A DNA stretch of 64,000 nucleotides from Planctomycetia bacterium (lineage in GTDB: Bacteria > Planctomycetota > Planctomycetia > Pirellulales > UBA1268): the NCBI GenBank assembly GCA_014192425.1, contig BJHK01000002.1:1-64000 (forward strand), in the 5' to 3' direction. Within the stretch, counting starts at the first letter, position 1, and each line of letters opens with the position of its first letter. Both the position numbers and the translations under genes were made by a program. Of this stretch, positions 5,807-17,536 are shown piece after piece. The notes under the pieces were generated by a model. That model ran no database searches and was not told the DNA's origin. It saw nothing but the letters and a program-made list of their open reading frames with translations.

Positions 5807-7528
5807 ATGAAGCTTCGCTCGATCGTCGTCCTGCTGCTCGGCGGCATCCTCGCCGCCCATGCTTCGGCGGAGGCCGACGACACACCCGCGGCGCCGGCGG
5901 GTGAACTGCTCCGCTGCACGTTCGCCGCGAGCAACGTCTATCCGGGCACGACCCGCGACTACACCGTGTACGTTCCCGCGCAATACGACGGCCGCACGCC
6001 CGCCTGCGTCCACGTCCACCAGGACGGCATGCAGTATGGCGGTCCGACAGTCTTCGATCGCCTGATCCACCAGGGCCGGATGCCGGTCACGATCGGCGTG
6101 TTCGTGAATCCCGGCCGCGTCCCCGCCGCGCGGGACGGAGCCGTCGACCGGGTCAACCGAAGCTACGAATACGACACGCTGACGGGTGACTACGCCCGGT
6201 TCCTCCTCGACGAACTGCTGCCCGACGTGGAGCGGCAAAAGGCGACGGATGGCCGTCCCCTGCGGCTTTCCAAGAGCGGCAACGATCGGGCCATCGCCGG
6301 CCATTCGAGCGGCGGCATCTGCAGTTTCACCGCCGCCTGGGAACGCCCCGATGGATTCAGCCGCGTGTTCAGCAGCATCGGCAGCTTCACCGGACTGCGC
6401 GGCGGCCATGCCTATGCCACGCTCGTCCGCAAGACGGAACCAAAACCGGTCCGTGTCTTCCTTCAGGAGGGACGCAACGACCTCTCGAACTACGCGGGCG
6501 ACTGGTGGCTGGCGAACGAGATGCTGGAGCGGTCGCTCACATTCGCCGGCTACGAGGTGCGGCATGCGTGGGGTGATGGCGGGCACGATGCGAAGCAGGC
6601 GATTGAAGTGTTTCCGGATGCCGTGGCCTGGCTCTGGGAAGGCTGGCCGAAGCCCGTTGGCCGCGGTGCCGGCAGCCCGCAACTTCGGGAGATCCTCCAC
6701 CCCGACGAACCGTGGCGACTGGTCGGCGAAGGCTACCGGTTCACCGAGGGGCCCGCGGTCAACCGGACCGGAGACGTGTTCTTCAACGACGTCGGCGCCG
6801 GCCGGACCTACAGGATCACGCCCGACCGCAAGGCGGAGGTCTGGCTCGAGGATTCCCGCCGTGGCGACGGCCAGGCATTCGCCCCGGACGGCCGCCTCGT
6901 CGCCGCCAGCGCCGCCGACGAGGCGCTGCTGGCCTGGGGCGACGACCGACGGTCCGCCACGATTGTCCAGGGCTGGCGCGGCAACGATCTCGTGGTCTCG
7001 GTCACGGGCGACATCTACGTGACCGAGCCGGGCTGGGACGGCACGAAGCCGAGCCGGATCCATCACGTCAGCCCCGCCGGCGTCGATACGGTGGTGGACA
7101 CCGGGCTGCGGTTCGCCAATGGACTGTGCCTGTCTCCCGACCAGACGACGCTGTTCGTCGCCGACAGCCGATCGCGCTGGGTGTGGAGCTACACCCTGCG
7201 CGGCGACGGCGGGCTGACGAACAAACAGCGATTCATCCAGTTGCACGTCCCCGATAACGCCGATGACAGCGGCGCCGACGGCATGCGGTGCGATCGCGAC
7301 GGCAGGCTCTGGGTGGCGACGCGGATGGGGATCCAGGTCTGCGACCAGCAGGGCCGCGTCACGTGCATCATCCCCACACCCAACGGCCGCGTGTCGAACC
7401 TCTGCTTCGGCGGCGCGGAGTTCGACACGCTCATCGCGACCTGCGGCGACAAGGTGTATGCCCGTCGGGTGCTGGCCAGGGGAGCACCGAGCTTCCTGCC
7501 GCCGGTCACGCCGCACACGCCACGCTGA
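5807..7528 (+). CDS. Secreted esterase fused to an SMP-30/gluconolactonase-like domain
   Basis: The 573-residue protein has a signal peptide (about 1-21). Residues ~35-280 form an alpha/beta-hydrolase of the enterochelin-esterase type: VYPGTTRDYTVYVPAQYDG, nucleophile motif GHSSGG (165-170, Ser167), and later a WGDGGHDA histidine loop. Residues ~295-560 form a six-bladed propeller of the SMP-30 family: EGYRFTEGPAVNRTGDVFFND, PDGRLVAAS, GLRFANGLCLSPDQTTLFVAD. The two units probably act on linked steps, ester cleavage and lactone hydrolysis of a sugar substrate, in the periplasm; the substrate is not evident. CTCGGAGG lies before the ATG. It ends only six bases from the convergent DUF2237 gene. 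Confidence 0.87.
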   Translation: MKLRSIVVLLLGGILAAHASAEADDTPAAPAGELLRCTFAASNVYPGTTRDYTVYVPAQYDGRTPACVHVHQDGMQYGGPTVFDRLIHQGRMPVTIGVFVNPGRVPAARDGAVDRVNRSYEYDTLTGDYARFLLDELLPDVERQKATDGRPLRLSKSGNDRAIAGHSSGGICSFTAAWERPDGFSRVFSSIGSFTGLRGGHAYATLVRKTEPKPVRVFLQEGRNDLSNYAGDWWLANEMLERSLTFAGYEVRHAWGDGGHDAKQAIEVFPDAVAWLWEGWPKPVGRGAGSPQLREILHPDEPWRLVGEGYRFTEGPAVNRTGDVFFNDVGAGRTYRITPDRKAEVWLEDSRRGDGQAFAPDGRLVAASAADEALLAWGDDRRSATIVQGWRGNDLVVSVTGDIYVTEPGWDGTKPSRIHHVSPAGVDTVVDTGLRFANGLCLSPDQTTLFVADSRSRWVWSYTLRGDGGLTNKQRFIQLHVPDNADDSGADGMRCDRDGRLWVATRMGIQVCDQQGRVTCIIPTPNGRVSNLCFGGAEFDTLIATCGDKVYARRVLARGAPSFLPPVTPHTPR

Positions 7529-7534
7529 CGCCGG

Positions 7535-7936
7535 TCAGCTGACAGCATGCCGCTGCAGCACGTCCAGCGGCACGATCTCCAGCGTCTTCTCGTGTGTCGC
7601 CGTGAGCACGACCGGCGGAGCCCGGCCGGCGTTGGCGGCCTCCAGCCAGCGGCCCGCGCACAGACACCACCGGTCGCCCGCCACGAGCCCGGGAAATCCC
7701 CACTGCGGCTGCGGCGTCACGAGGTCGTTGCCCGCCATGACCGTGAACTCCAAGAAATCGCGGGTCATCACCGCGCACACGGTGTGCACACCGGCATCGT
7801 CAGGGCCGGTGCGGCAGCAGCCGTCGCGAAAGAAACCGGTCAGCGGCTGCCGTGAGCAGGCGTTCAGTTCCCCGCCAAGCACGTTGCGGTCCGGGGGGCG
7901 GCCGGAAGACCCTGCAGGACGGTCGAACGCGATCAT
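7535..7936 (-). CDS. DUF2237 family protein
   Basis: The 133-residue cytoplasmic protein carries the conserved DUF2237 signature: NVLGGELNACS, PLTGFFRDGCCRTGPDDAG, HTVCAVMTRDFLEF, GNDLVTP, GFPGLVAGDRWCLCAGRW, PPVVLTATHEKTLEIV. The paired cysteines suggest a metal or redox role, but the function is unknown. The start at 7936 has AGGAG upstream at a good distance; the frame continues open further left without conserved sequence. It is the only gene of its transcription unit here. Confidence 0.9.
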   Translation of the reverse strand: MIAFDRPAGSSGRPPDRNVLGGELNACSRQPLTGFFRDGCCRTGPDDAGVHTVCAVMTRDFLEFTVMAGNDLVTPQPQWGFPGLVAGDRWCLCAGRWLEAANAGRAPPVVLTATHEKTLEIVPLDVLQRHAVS

Positions 7937-8072
7937 GGCGAAGGCTCCTGCGACGCGGGTCAACCGCTCCCCGGACGGGGCCGGCCTGATGCTCATCATG
8001 TGCGGCGGAGGCCCGCCGGGCAACGCCCCCGTCGCGGGGCCGGATGGCGACGGACCCCGGTGAAGATGCGAC

Positions 8073-8100
8073 TGGACAGGTGCGAAAAGGGAGGGATAAT
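8073..8100 (+). promoter_or_regulatory. Candidate sigma-70-type promoter for the metal efflux genes
   Basis: TGGACA (8073-8078) and GATAAT (8095-8100) are separated by 16 bases, about 135 bases before the efflux adaptor start. The 7937-8236 gap otherwise holds no gene. The match is by eye and the spacing is one base short of the optimum. Confidence 0.35.
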
Positions 8101-8144
8101 GAAGGAGCCTTGGAGTTGGCCGTGAATTCTGGAACACGGTCGGG

Positions 8145-8161
8145 CCGCTTCGCCGAAGCGG
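8145..8161. promoter_or_regulatory. Perfect palindrome upstream of the efflux genes (possible operator)
   Basis: CCGCTTCG (8145-8152), one spacer base, then CGAAGCGG (8154-8161) form a perfect 8-bp inverted repeat. It lies downstream of the candidate promoter and upstream of the adaptor gene, a place where a metal-responsive repressor could bind. No regulator gene is adjacent, so this is only positional inference; it could also be an mRNA hairpin. Confidence 0.35.
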
Positions 8162-8236
8162 TCGGCTCCACCGCTGCCATGTTCCATCCGCCGCTGCCCC
8201 CGGGCCGCGGTGCGTCAACCAGAGGAGAACGTCCAT

Positions 8237-9628
8237 ATGGCATCCGGGAGGAAAAACCTCGCATCGGGTGGACTGCTCGCCGGCCTGATGGGCTGGGCAA
8301 CGTCGCTGGCGACGGTGGCCGGGCTGGCCACGGTGGGCTGGTTCGGACATGCGACCCATTGGTCGTTCGGTTTCGGGGGGCACGACGATGCCGAGCACGC
8401 GTCCCCCGACGCCGCGCCGGGACGCGGGCCGGCGACTGCCGGTCATGCCGGCGAGTCGCCGGCAACGGCCGCCGCGACGACGACGGCCGACGACGTCATC
8501 CGCTTCGCGTCGCCCGCCGCCGTGGAACAGTCGGGCATCGAGGTGGTGCCCGTCGAGGCCCGGCCCATGGTGAGAGAACTCTCCGTCAACGGGGTCGTCC
8601 GCTACGACGAGCGGCGGGTGGCCCAACTCTCATCTCGTGTGCCGGGAAGCGTGTGGCGGATTGAGAAGCACCTCGGCGACACCGTGCGTCGCGGCGACGT
8701 GCTCGTGATCGTCGAGAGCAGCGATGTCGGCAGGCTGAAGGCGGAATTTCTCAACGCGCTCGTCGCCTTCGAGACGAAACGCGAACAGCTGGCGATCCTC
8801 GAGGAGGTCAAGGGTGCAGTCCTCGGCCGGCAGATCCGCGAGACGAAGTCGGCGCTTCGCGAGGCACGAATTCATCTGACCAACGCCGAGCAGTCCCTCG
8901 TCAACATCGGTTTCGAACTCTCGGTGGCCGACTTCGAAAAACTGGACGACGACCAGCGGGCCAGCCGGATTCGCACCCTGGGCCTCGGGCCGGAGGTGCT
9001 CGAAGGGAGCGACCGGACGCGGATCACGTCCAACCTCCTGCCGCTGCGGGCCCCGTTCGGCGGCACGATCATCGGCCGCGAGGCGGCGCTCGGGGAAATC
9101 GTCGAGGCCAGCCGGCCGATCTTCGAGGTCGCCGATGTCTCGAACATGTGGGTCCTGCTCTCGGTGAACAAGGAGGACGCCGGCAAGGTGGCGCTCGGGC
9201 AGCCGGTGCGGTTCCGCCCCGACGGCGCGGCGGGGGACGTGGCCAGCCGCATCGCCTGGATCAGCACCGAGGTCAACGACGCCTCCCGGACGCTGGAAGT
9301 CCGGGTGGAGGTGGCGGCCGGCGGGAGCGTGCCGCTGCGGGCGAACACGTTCGGCAGCGGCCGGATCGAGATCTCGCGAGTCGGCAACGCGCTCGTCGTG
9401 CCGCAGCAGAGCGTGCAGTGGGACGGCAGCCGCTGGGTGATCTTCGAGCCGGCCGGCGACGCGGCGTTCCGGCCGCGGCCCGTGCAGCCGGGACTTCGTG
9501 AGGGGGAGCTCGTGCAGGTGGCAGGGGATGATTTCGCGGCCAGTCCGCCGACCCGCGTCGTCGCCGCCGGCAGCCACGTCCTCAAGAGCCGGATCCTTCT
9601 CGACCGCATGGAGTCGGGCGAACTCTAG
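8237..9628 (+). CDS. RND efflux periplasmic adaptor subunit (CzcB/CusB type)
   Basis: The 463-residue protein has one N-terminal membrane anchor (about residues 10-34). A histidine/aspartate-rich stretch follows (GHATHWSFGFGGHDDAEHAS), a likely metal-binding tail. Then come the membrane-fusion modules: a beta-barrel strand (LSVNGVVRYDERRVAQLSSR), lipoyl halves (GSVWRIEKHLGDTVRRGDVL and LRAPFGGTIIGREAALGEIV) flanking a helical hairpin (~residues 165-240), then VADVSNMWVLLSVNKEDAG and the membrane-proximal domain. It links the inner-membrane pump encoded 14 bases downstream to an outer-membrane channel, which is not encoded nearby. The ATG at 8237 has AGAGGAG before it; an in-frame GTG at 8210 lacks one. 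Confidence 0.9.
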   Translation: MASGRKNLASGGLLAGLMGWATSLATVAGLATVGWFGHATHWSFGFGGHDDAEHASPDAAPGRGPATAGHAGESPATAAATTTADDVIRFASPAAVEQSGIEVVPVEARPMVRELSVNGVVRYDERRVAQLSSRVPGSVWRIEKHLGDTVRRGDVLVIVESSDVGRLKAEFLNALVAFETKREQLAILEEVKGAVLGRQIRETKSALREARIHLTNAEQSLVNIGFELSVADFEKLDDDQRASRIRTLGLGPEVLEGSDRTRITSNLLPLRAPFGGTIIGREAALGEIVEASRPIFEVADVSNMWVLLSVNKEDAGKVALGQPVRFRPDGAAGDVASRIAWISTEVNDASRTLEVRVEVAAGGSVPLRANTFGSGRIEISRVGNALVVPQQSVQWDGSRWVIFEPAGDAAFRPRPVQPGLREGELVQVAGDDFAASPPTRVVAAGSHVLKSRILLDRMESGEL

Positions 9629-9642
9629 TCGCCGCCCCCCCG

Positions 9643-12735
<3,093 letters not shown>

Positions 12736-12816
12736 TCTCCGCCGCCCAATATCGACGACATCCGCGCCCGCCGGCCGCCGGCAGCGTGCCACTCATGGTC
12801 GGCGCAGGGACTGACG

Positions 12817-14142
12817 ATGCAACGCTCCACACCGAACGATGCGGCCCAAGGGGGGTGCCACCGCAGCGGCGTTGTCCTCGTGGCCGTGCTTGTCGGAGTG
12901 CTGGCGGCGCCATCCCCGGCAGCCGAGGCGGTCCGGCTGTCGTCGGCCCGGGGGAGCATCCGGGCCGACGACGCCCGGCGGCACGTCGCCACACTCGCCG
13001 ACGACGCCTTCGAGGGACGCGAGGGGGGGAGCCGGGGCGGCCGGGCTGCGGCCGCCTACATCGTCGACGAGATCGGCCGGCTCGGCCTCCAGCCGGCGGG
13101 GGACGATGGCGGATACTTGCAGCCGTTCGGCGGCCTGCGCAACATCCTCGCCCTGGCGCCGGGAAGTGATCCCGCAATGGCCGACGAACTGATCGTCGTC
13201 GGGGCCCACTACGACCACGTCGGCTATGGCACCGGGGAGAACAGCTTCGGCCCCTTCGGTCGGGTGCACAACGGGGCCGACGACAACGCCTCGGGCGTGG
13301 CCGGACTGATCGAGCTCATGGAGGCCGTGCAACGCCTGCCGACAGCGCCGCGCCGGCCGATCCTGTTCGCCTTCTGGGATGGCGAGGAGAAAGGCCTGCT
13401 CGGCTCGCGACACTTTCTGCGCGTCCGGCCGGCGGCCGTGCGCGGCAAGCGGATCATGTTCGCCGTCAATCTCGACATGATCGGCCGTCTCCGCGGGGAA
13501 CGGGTGGAAATCTACGGGGCGCGGACGGCCCGCGGTCTGCGTTCCGCGGTCGTGCGGGCCAACGTCGACCCGCGAAATGCAGCCGGACTGGAGCTCGTCT
13601 TCGACTGGGACATCACCGACGATTCGGACCACTACCCGTTCATCGCGGCCGGCGTGCCCACGATCATGCTGCACACCGGTCTCCACGACGAATACCACCG
13701 GCCTAGCGATGACGTGCATACCGTGAACTTCGCCGGCATCGAACCGGTCACCGGGCTGACGCTCGGCCTGATGTTGGCGATCGCCGACGAGCCGCAGCCG
13801 CCGGCCTTCCGCCCCGAATGCCGCGGCGAGACGAATGCCGGCCGCCGCCAACTTGAGGCCCCGATCCCGAACGCGGTCGCCACCCACCGCGGCCGCTGGG
13901 GCATCTCGACGCGAGAGGATGCGGCCGATCCGGCCGCGCCGCTGATCGTCCGCGTCGTTCCCGAAACGCCGGCAGCGGCCGGGGGCCTCCTGCCCGGTGA
14001 CCGGATCGTGGCGATCGACGGCAAGGCCGTCGCGAGCCAGGCGGAGATGATGGCACGGCTGGCGACTGCCGGACCTCGCGTGCTCCTCGACATCGAGCGA
14101 CGCGGGAGGCTGACATCCGCAACGCTCGAGGCCCGCGACTGA
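12817..14142 (+). CDS. Secreted M28-family metallopeptidase with C-terminal PDZ domain
   Basis: The 441-residue protein has a signal-like N-terminal hydrophobic segment (GVVLVAVLVGVLAAPSPAAEA). The M28 catalytic core shows the zinc and catalytic residues in order: VGAHYDHVGYG (His), NGADDNASGVAGL (Asp), FWDGEEKGLLGS (Glu pair), NLDMIGR (Asp) and MLHTGLHDEYH (His). A C-terminal PDZ domain (about residues 355-440) has ETPAAAGGLLPGDRIVAIDG. It should be an exported zinc aminopeptidase or carboxypeptidase. It lies 81 bases after the efflux pump and could be co-transcribed. A terminator hairpin follows at 14178. Confidence 0.9.
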   Translation: MQRSTPNDAAQGGCHRSGVVLVAVLVGVLAAPSPAAEAVRLSSARGSIRADDARRHVATLADDAFEGREGGSRGGRAAAAYIVDEIGRLGLQPAGDDGGYLQPFGGLRNILALAPGSDPAMADELIVVGAHYDHVGYGTGENSFGPFGRVHNGADDNASGVAGLIELMEAVQRLPTAPRRPILFAFWDGEEKGLLGSRHFLRVRPAAVRGKRIMFAVNLDMIGRLRGERVEIYGARTARGLRSAVVRANVDPRNAAGLELVFDWDITDDSDHYPFIAAGVPTIMLHTGLHDEYHRPSDDVHTVNFAGIEPVTGLTLGLMLAIADEPQPPAFRPECRGETNAGRRQLEAPIPNAVATHRGRWGISTREDAADPAAPLIVRVVPETPAAAGGLLPGDRIVAIDGKAVASQAEMMARLATAGPRVLLDIERRGRLTSATLEARD

Positions 14143-14177
14143 CCTGCTCGCGTTCGTGCCCCGGCATGCGCAAGGCA

Positions 14178-14205
14178 GAAGGCACGGGAACATTCCCGTG
14201 CCTTC
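14178..14205. terminator. Perfect hairpin between convergent genes
   Basis: GAAGGCACGGGAA (14178-14190), a two-base loop and TTCCCGTGCCTTC (14193-14205) form a perfect 13-bp stem between the peptidase gene and the convergent acidic-protein gene. No strong T-tract follows immediately, so it may act as a bidirectional terminator or an mRNA 3' stabiliser. Confidence 0.7.
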
Positions 14206-14271
14206 GCTACCGACTCATTTTGCAGGGCATCAGTCGACGCTGGACCGCCGCGGACCTGCCATCAGCCCTGA

Positions 14272-14721
14272 TCAGTCTTCGTCGTCCTCTTTCTCGTCTT
14301 CTTTCTCGTCCTCATCGTCCTCATCGTCCTCGTCGTCCTCCCAGTCATCGTCGTCATCTTCCCAATCCTCGTCCTCGTCGTCCTCGTCTTCCTCTTCGTC
14401 GTCCTCTTCGCCGTCGTCCTCTTCGTCGTCCTCTTCATCCTCATCCTCGTCCTCGTCCTCCTCGTCGTCGACCTCTTCCCACTCCTCGTCCTCGACGTCG
14501 TCCTCGTCCTCTTCTTCGTCGTCCTCTTCGTCGTCGTCGAGCTCCTCGTCGTCCTCTTCCTCTTCCGCATCCCGAGCCACGGGATCACGAAGGCTGACCG
14601 GCCCGGCACGTTCACCTGCAAACAGATCCTCGGCGGCGAGGAGTTCCGGCAACTCGCTCCACGAGAACACATCCGCTGTCGCCACGTCCTCATGTCTTCC
14701 ACCACTGGCAACGATCGTCAC
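14272..14721 (-). CDS. Extremely acidic Asp/Glu-tail protein
   Basis: The 149-residue protein has an ordinary N-terminal half (TIVASGGRHEDVATADVFSW, SELPELLAAEDLFAGERAGP, VSLRDPVARDAE). The second half, about 95 residues, is almost only Asp and Glu with occasional Trp, Val, Gly or Lys. The start is GTG at 14721, backed by CAGGAGG eight bases upstream. The opposite-strand frames read as Ser- or Arg-rich runs and are shadows. The tail resembles histone-chaperone-like or Ca/metal-binding polyanions, but the role is unknown. The well-kept N-terminus makes it a real gene and not merely a GAC/GAG microsatellite. Confidence 0.72.
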   Translation of the reverse strand: MTIVASGGRHEDVATADVFSWSELPELLAAEDLFAGERAGPVSLRDPVARDAEEEEDDEELDDDEEDDEEEDEDDVEDEEWEEVDDEEDEDEDEDEEDDEEDDGEEDDEEEDEDDEDEDWEDDDDDWEDDEDDEDDEDEKEDEKEDDED

Positions 14722-14926
14722 GGCGAAAACCTCCTGGGAGACGGTCTACTCTCGAAGAACCAAGCCCGATTCTGTACCCGATCGGGGGATCATCGTCCAA
14801 TCGGCCGACGGAAAAAAATTTTTCGCCCCCGCCGGGCCAAAAATGCCGACCGAAGACGGGTCCGTCGAGAAGTGTGGCGGCAGGCGGGCCGTGGTGCAAG
14901 AAACGGGCGCCGATTTTTACGGCCGA

Positions 14927-15676
14927 TCAACCGGCCTCTGCGGGCGGCGGACCACCCGCCGGCCCTCCGGCCGCGTCCGCAGCGGCCCCCGGGAACGGGT
15001 CGATGGGAGGCAGATCCTCGAGGCTCGCCAGGCCGAAGGCGGCGAGAAAATGCCGCGTCGTCACGTAGACGTTGGGACGACCGAGGTCCTCGGCCCGGCC
15101 GCCGATCGCGACGTAGTCGCGGTCGAGGAGTTGGCGGAGCATCTCGTCGCTGCCGACGCCGCGGATGGCCTCGATGTCGGCCTTCGTCACCGGCTGACGG
15201 TAGGCGACGACGGCCAGGGTCTCGAGGGCCGGCAGCGACAGCCGGCTGCCGCCCGACGGCTCCACGATCCGGCGGATCCACGGGCCGAAGGGGGCCCTGG
15301 TGAGGAGCTGAAAGCCGCCGGCGATCGGCTCGACGCGAATCGGCGAGCCGGCGTCCTCCTGCAGCCGCCGGAGTTCCTTGAGCAGCGTCCGGGCTCGGGT
15401 GCCATCGCTGAGTCCGGCGAGCTTGGCCAGCCGGCGCGTCGAGAGCGGCTCGCGGGCGAGAAACAGCGCCGCCTCGAGTCGCGCCAGCTCGTCCGAGCGG
15501 ACGTGCCGGCCCGCCCGGGCCGGGTCGGTGAAAGCCGGTCGCGGCCCGTCGGGCGCGGGACGCCGTCGGGGCCGCTGCCGCCAGCAGCGGGCGGCGATCG
15601 CATGCGGAGGTCGATGACCGTGCACGGCGGCCATGCAGGCTGCGAGGCTGTGCGGCGTGGCAACGCAGCGCTGCAT
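14927..15676 (-). CDS. scpB: Segregation and condensation protein B
   Basis: The 249-residue protein contains the two winged helices of ScpB: LARLEAALFLAREPLSTRRL then GGFQLLTRAPFGPWI, LSLPALETLAVVAYRQPVTK, ADIEAIRGVGSDEMLRQLLD, then GRPNVYVTTRHFLAAFGLAS. It joins ScpA and SMC in the condensin-like complex that compacts the chromosome. An N-terminal ~55 residues and a Pro/Ala/Gly-rich tail lie outside the conserved core. The ATG at 15676 is used (GAGGA upstream); a TTG at 15685 is the alternative. scpA is not next to it. It lies 28 bases downstream of the secreted unknown at 15705-16232, probably in one operon. Confidence 0.9.
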   Translation of the reverse strand: MQRCVATPHSLAACMAAVHGHRPPHAIAARCWRQRPRRRPAPDGPRPAFTDPARAGRHVRSDELARLEAALFLAREPLSTRRLAKLAGLSDGTRARTLLKELRRLQEDAGSPIRVEPIAGGFQLLTRAPFGPWIRRIVEPSGGSRLSLPALETLAVVAYRQPVTKADIEAIRGVGSDEMLRQLLDRDYVAIGGRAEDLGRPNVYVTTRHFLAAFGLASLEDLPPIDPFPGAAADAAGGPAGGPPPAEAG

Positions 15677-15704
15677 GACGGTCAATCCTCACTCAGGCGA
15701 CGGA

Positions 15705-16232
15705 TCAGGGCATGCCAGTCCGCTGTCGCCAGGCGGTCACGTCTTCGGCAAGCGCGTCCAGCGCGGTGGCCGCGTCGGCGGCCGCAGCCTGGAAGAGCCG
15801 CTGCAATTGACCGGTCGCATCCACCGCGACGCGGCCGGAACAGAGCACCATGCCCCCCGCCGCCGGCGCCGGCTGGCACTCGATCCCCGTCATGCCGAGG
15901 GCCACGAGCCGGCCATGGGCGGCGCGGATCGCGTCGTCGCTCTCCGGGCCCGGCGCGCGCGACGGGGCCTGCCGCGTTGTGCCGGTCGAAGCAGGGCCGA
16001 CGTCAGCCGCGCCGGCGGGAATGGCCGAGGTTCGGCCGCTGCCACCGCCGACTTCCGGAACGGCCGCCGTCGTGGCCTCATGTCCGGCCGCGTTGGGGGA
16101 ATCGTTCGCCCAGCCGACGGTCCGCCCCCATGCGTTCTGCGGCCGGGGCAGCGTCGGCATGTGATGCAGGAACATCGCCAGTGCCGGCACGACCACCATG
16201 CAGCAGACGAGGATGAACGACCGGAATCTCAT
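15705..16232 (-). CDS. Secreted or membrane-anchored protein of unknown function
   Basis: The 175-residue protein has an N-terminal hydrophobic segment (SFILVCCMVVVPALAMFLHH), a low-complexity Ala/Gly/Ser/Pro linker (about residues 45-95) and a C-terminal globular part (DDAIRAAHGRLVALGMTGIE, GGMVLCSGRVAVDATGQLQR). I do not recognise the family. The gene precedes scpB and follows the PpiC-type isomerase gene on the same strand, with a 68-base gap on that side. Confidence 0.7.
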   Translation of the reverse strand: MRFRSFILVCCMVVVPALAMFLHHMPTLPRPQNAWGRTVGWANDSPNAAGHEATTAAVPEVGGGSGRTSAIPAGAADVGPASTGTTRQAPSRAPGPESDDAIRAAHGRLVALGMTGIECQPAPAAGGMVLCSGRVAVDATGQLQRLFQAAAADAATALDALAEDVTAWRQRTGMP

Positions 16233-16300
16233 GGCGGGGGAGGGTAGCCGGCGCCGGGGGTTCGGGCAACGCGAAAAAAGGGCCCGCCAGCCCGGCCGCT

Positions 16301-17308
16301 CTACGGCGTTTGGGCCGCGCCGACGATGATCCGCCGCGGTACCGCCCCCCCTTCCGGCGTCGCCGGATCGAAGTGCGGCACCCCGGCGGCGTACTCGACC
16401 GGCCGCAGCCCGCGCTGCTCGGCGACGACGTCCCGGATCAGCTTGGCGATGAACTGGGGCCGCAGCCGTTCGGCAAGGTCGTGGGTCGGCTCGCGGCCCG
16501 GCTCGATGGCCGTCACGGTGGCGATGTGGACGCCGAACGGCGTCGCGAACGGCTGCGACACCTCCCCCTTGGCAAGCGCGAACGCCTTCCGGGTGAACTC
16601 CTCGTTCACCGAGCTGCGCCGCGGCAGGTAACCGATGTCGCCGCCCCGGTGCCGGCTGGGCGCCGCGGAGTGGCGCTCGGCAGCGTCGCTGAACGAGACA
16701 TCGCCGGCGAGGATCTGGCGCCGGATGCGTTCCGCCCTGAGGAGACAGGCCGCGACCGCCTCGTTCGCCGCGCCGACGTCGGGCCGGAGGACGATGTGAC
16801 TGACGCGCAACAGCGTGCCGTCGTGCTCCCGTCGCCGCGGCTCGACGAAGGACGCCAGCGCCTCATTCGTGCCGCGCGGCTCGACCAGTTTCTTCACCGC
16901 GACCTCGAACTCTACCCGGCGGCGCAACCCTGCCTCGTCGAGGCCGGACTGGGCGAGGAAGTCGGCGAGCTGCTGCCCCTGCGCGGCGGCCTGGTCGCGG
17001 ACATTCACCAGGGCGGCATCCACGTCGGCCGGAGCGGCGCTGATCCCGGCCCGTTCGATCGCCAGCCGCAGGAGCCGCTCGTCGACCAGCCGCTCGATCA
17101 CCGTGGCCTGTGCCTGCACGAGCCGGTCCGGGCTCGCCACGACGTCGACCCGCGCCGCCCGCAGCGCCGCATCGACGTCGCGGCGCACGATCGGCACGCC
17201 ATCGACCGTGACCACGATCGCCGCCCCGTCGTCCTCGAGGGGGGCGGCGGAAGCGACGAACGTCGCCACGAGGACCAGGCTGGCCGGAAAACACTGACCG
17301 CGACGCAT
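16301..17308 (-). CDS. Secreted peptidylprolyl isomerase (SurA/PpiC type)
   Basis: The 335-residue protein has a signal peptide (about 1-23). A SurA-like N-terminal helical region follows (VVTVDGVPIVRRDVDAALRA, VIERLVDERLLRLAIERAGI). A parvulin domain lies at about residues 190-290: VSHIVLRPDVG, AERIRRQILAGDVSFSDAAE, RGGDIGYLPRRS, SQPFATPFGVHIATVTAIEP. It should be a periplasmic foldase or chaperone for exported proteins. The ATG at 17308 is chosen because GGGAGG lies seven bases upstream; an ATG two codons earlier would be too close to it. The 228 bases to the divergent glycosyltransferase gene hold the promoters for both. Confidence 0.87.
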   Translation of the reverse strand: MRRGQCFPASLVLVATFVASAAPLEDDGAAIVVTVDGVPIVRRDVDAALRAARVDVVASPDRLVQAQATVIERLVDERLLRLAIERAGISAAPADVDAALVNVRDQAAAQGQQLADFLAQSGLDEAGLRRRVEFEVAVKKLVEPRGTNEALASFVEPRRREHDGTLLRVSHIVLRPDVGAANEAVAACLLRAERIRRQILAGDVSFSDAAERHSAAPSRHRGGDIGYLPRRSSVNEEFTRKAFALAKGEVSQPFATPFGVHIATVTAIEPGREPTHDLAERLRPQFIAKLIRDVVAEQRGLRPVEYAAGVPHFDPATPEGGAVPRRIIVGAAQTP

Positions 17309-17536
17309 CGGCATCCTCCCGCAACACACCCTGCGCGACCGACGGGCCGCCATCCATCGCTCTCCCGCCACCAAAAAAATACCCGATCGGCCTCCCCTCC
17401 GCCTCCCGCATCGAGCCGGCCCGGGCGCCGGCCGGCCCGGCGCCGCCGGAACGGGTACAACACGGTTCCTGGATCGAACCGGTCCGCCGTGGGGCGGACC
17501 GGCATTCGCCTCCCGCCGGTACCGGTTCCTCCACCC

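Noticed and set aside
14156-16216. Serine-rich and mixed plus-strand frame through the acidic gene and scpB
   Set aside because: The first part is only the complement of GAC/GAG codons and the rest is antisense to scpB; no ribosome site or family match.
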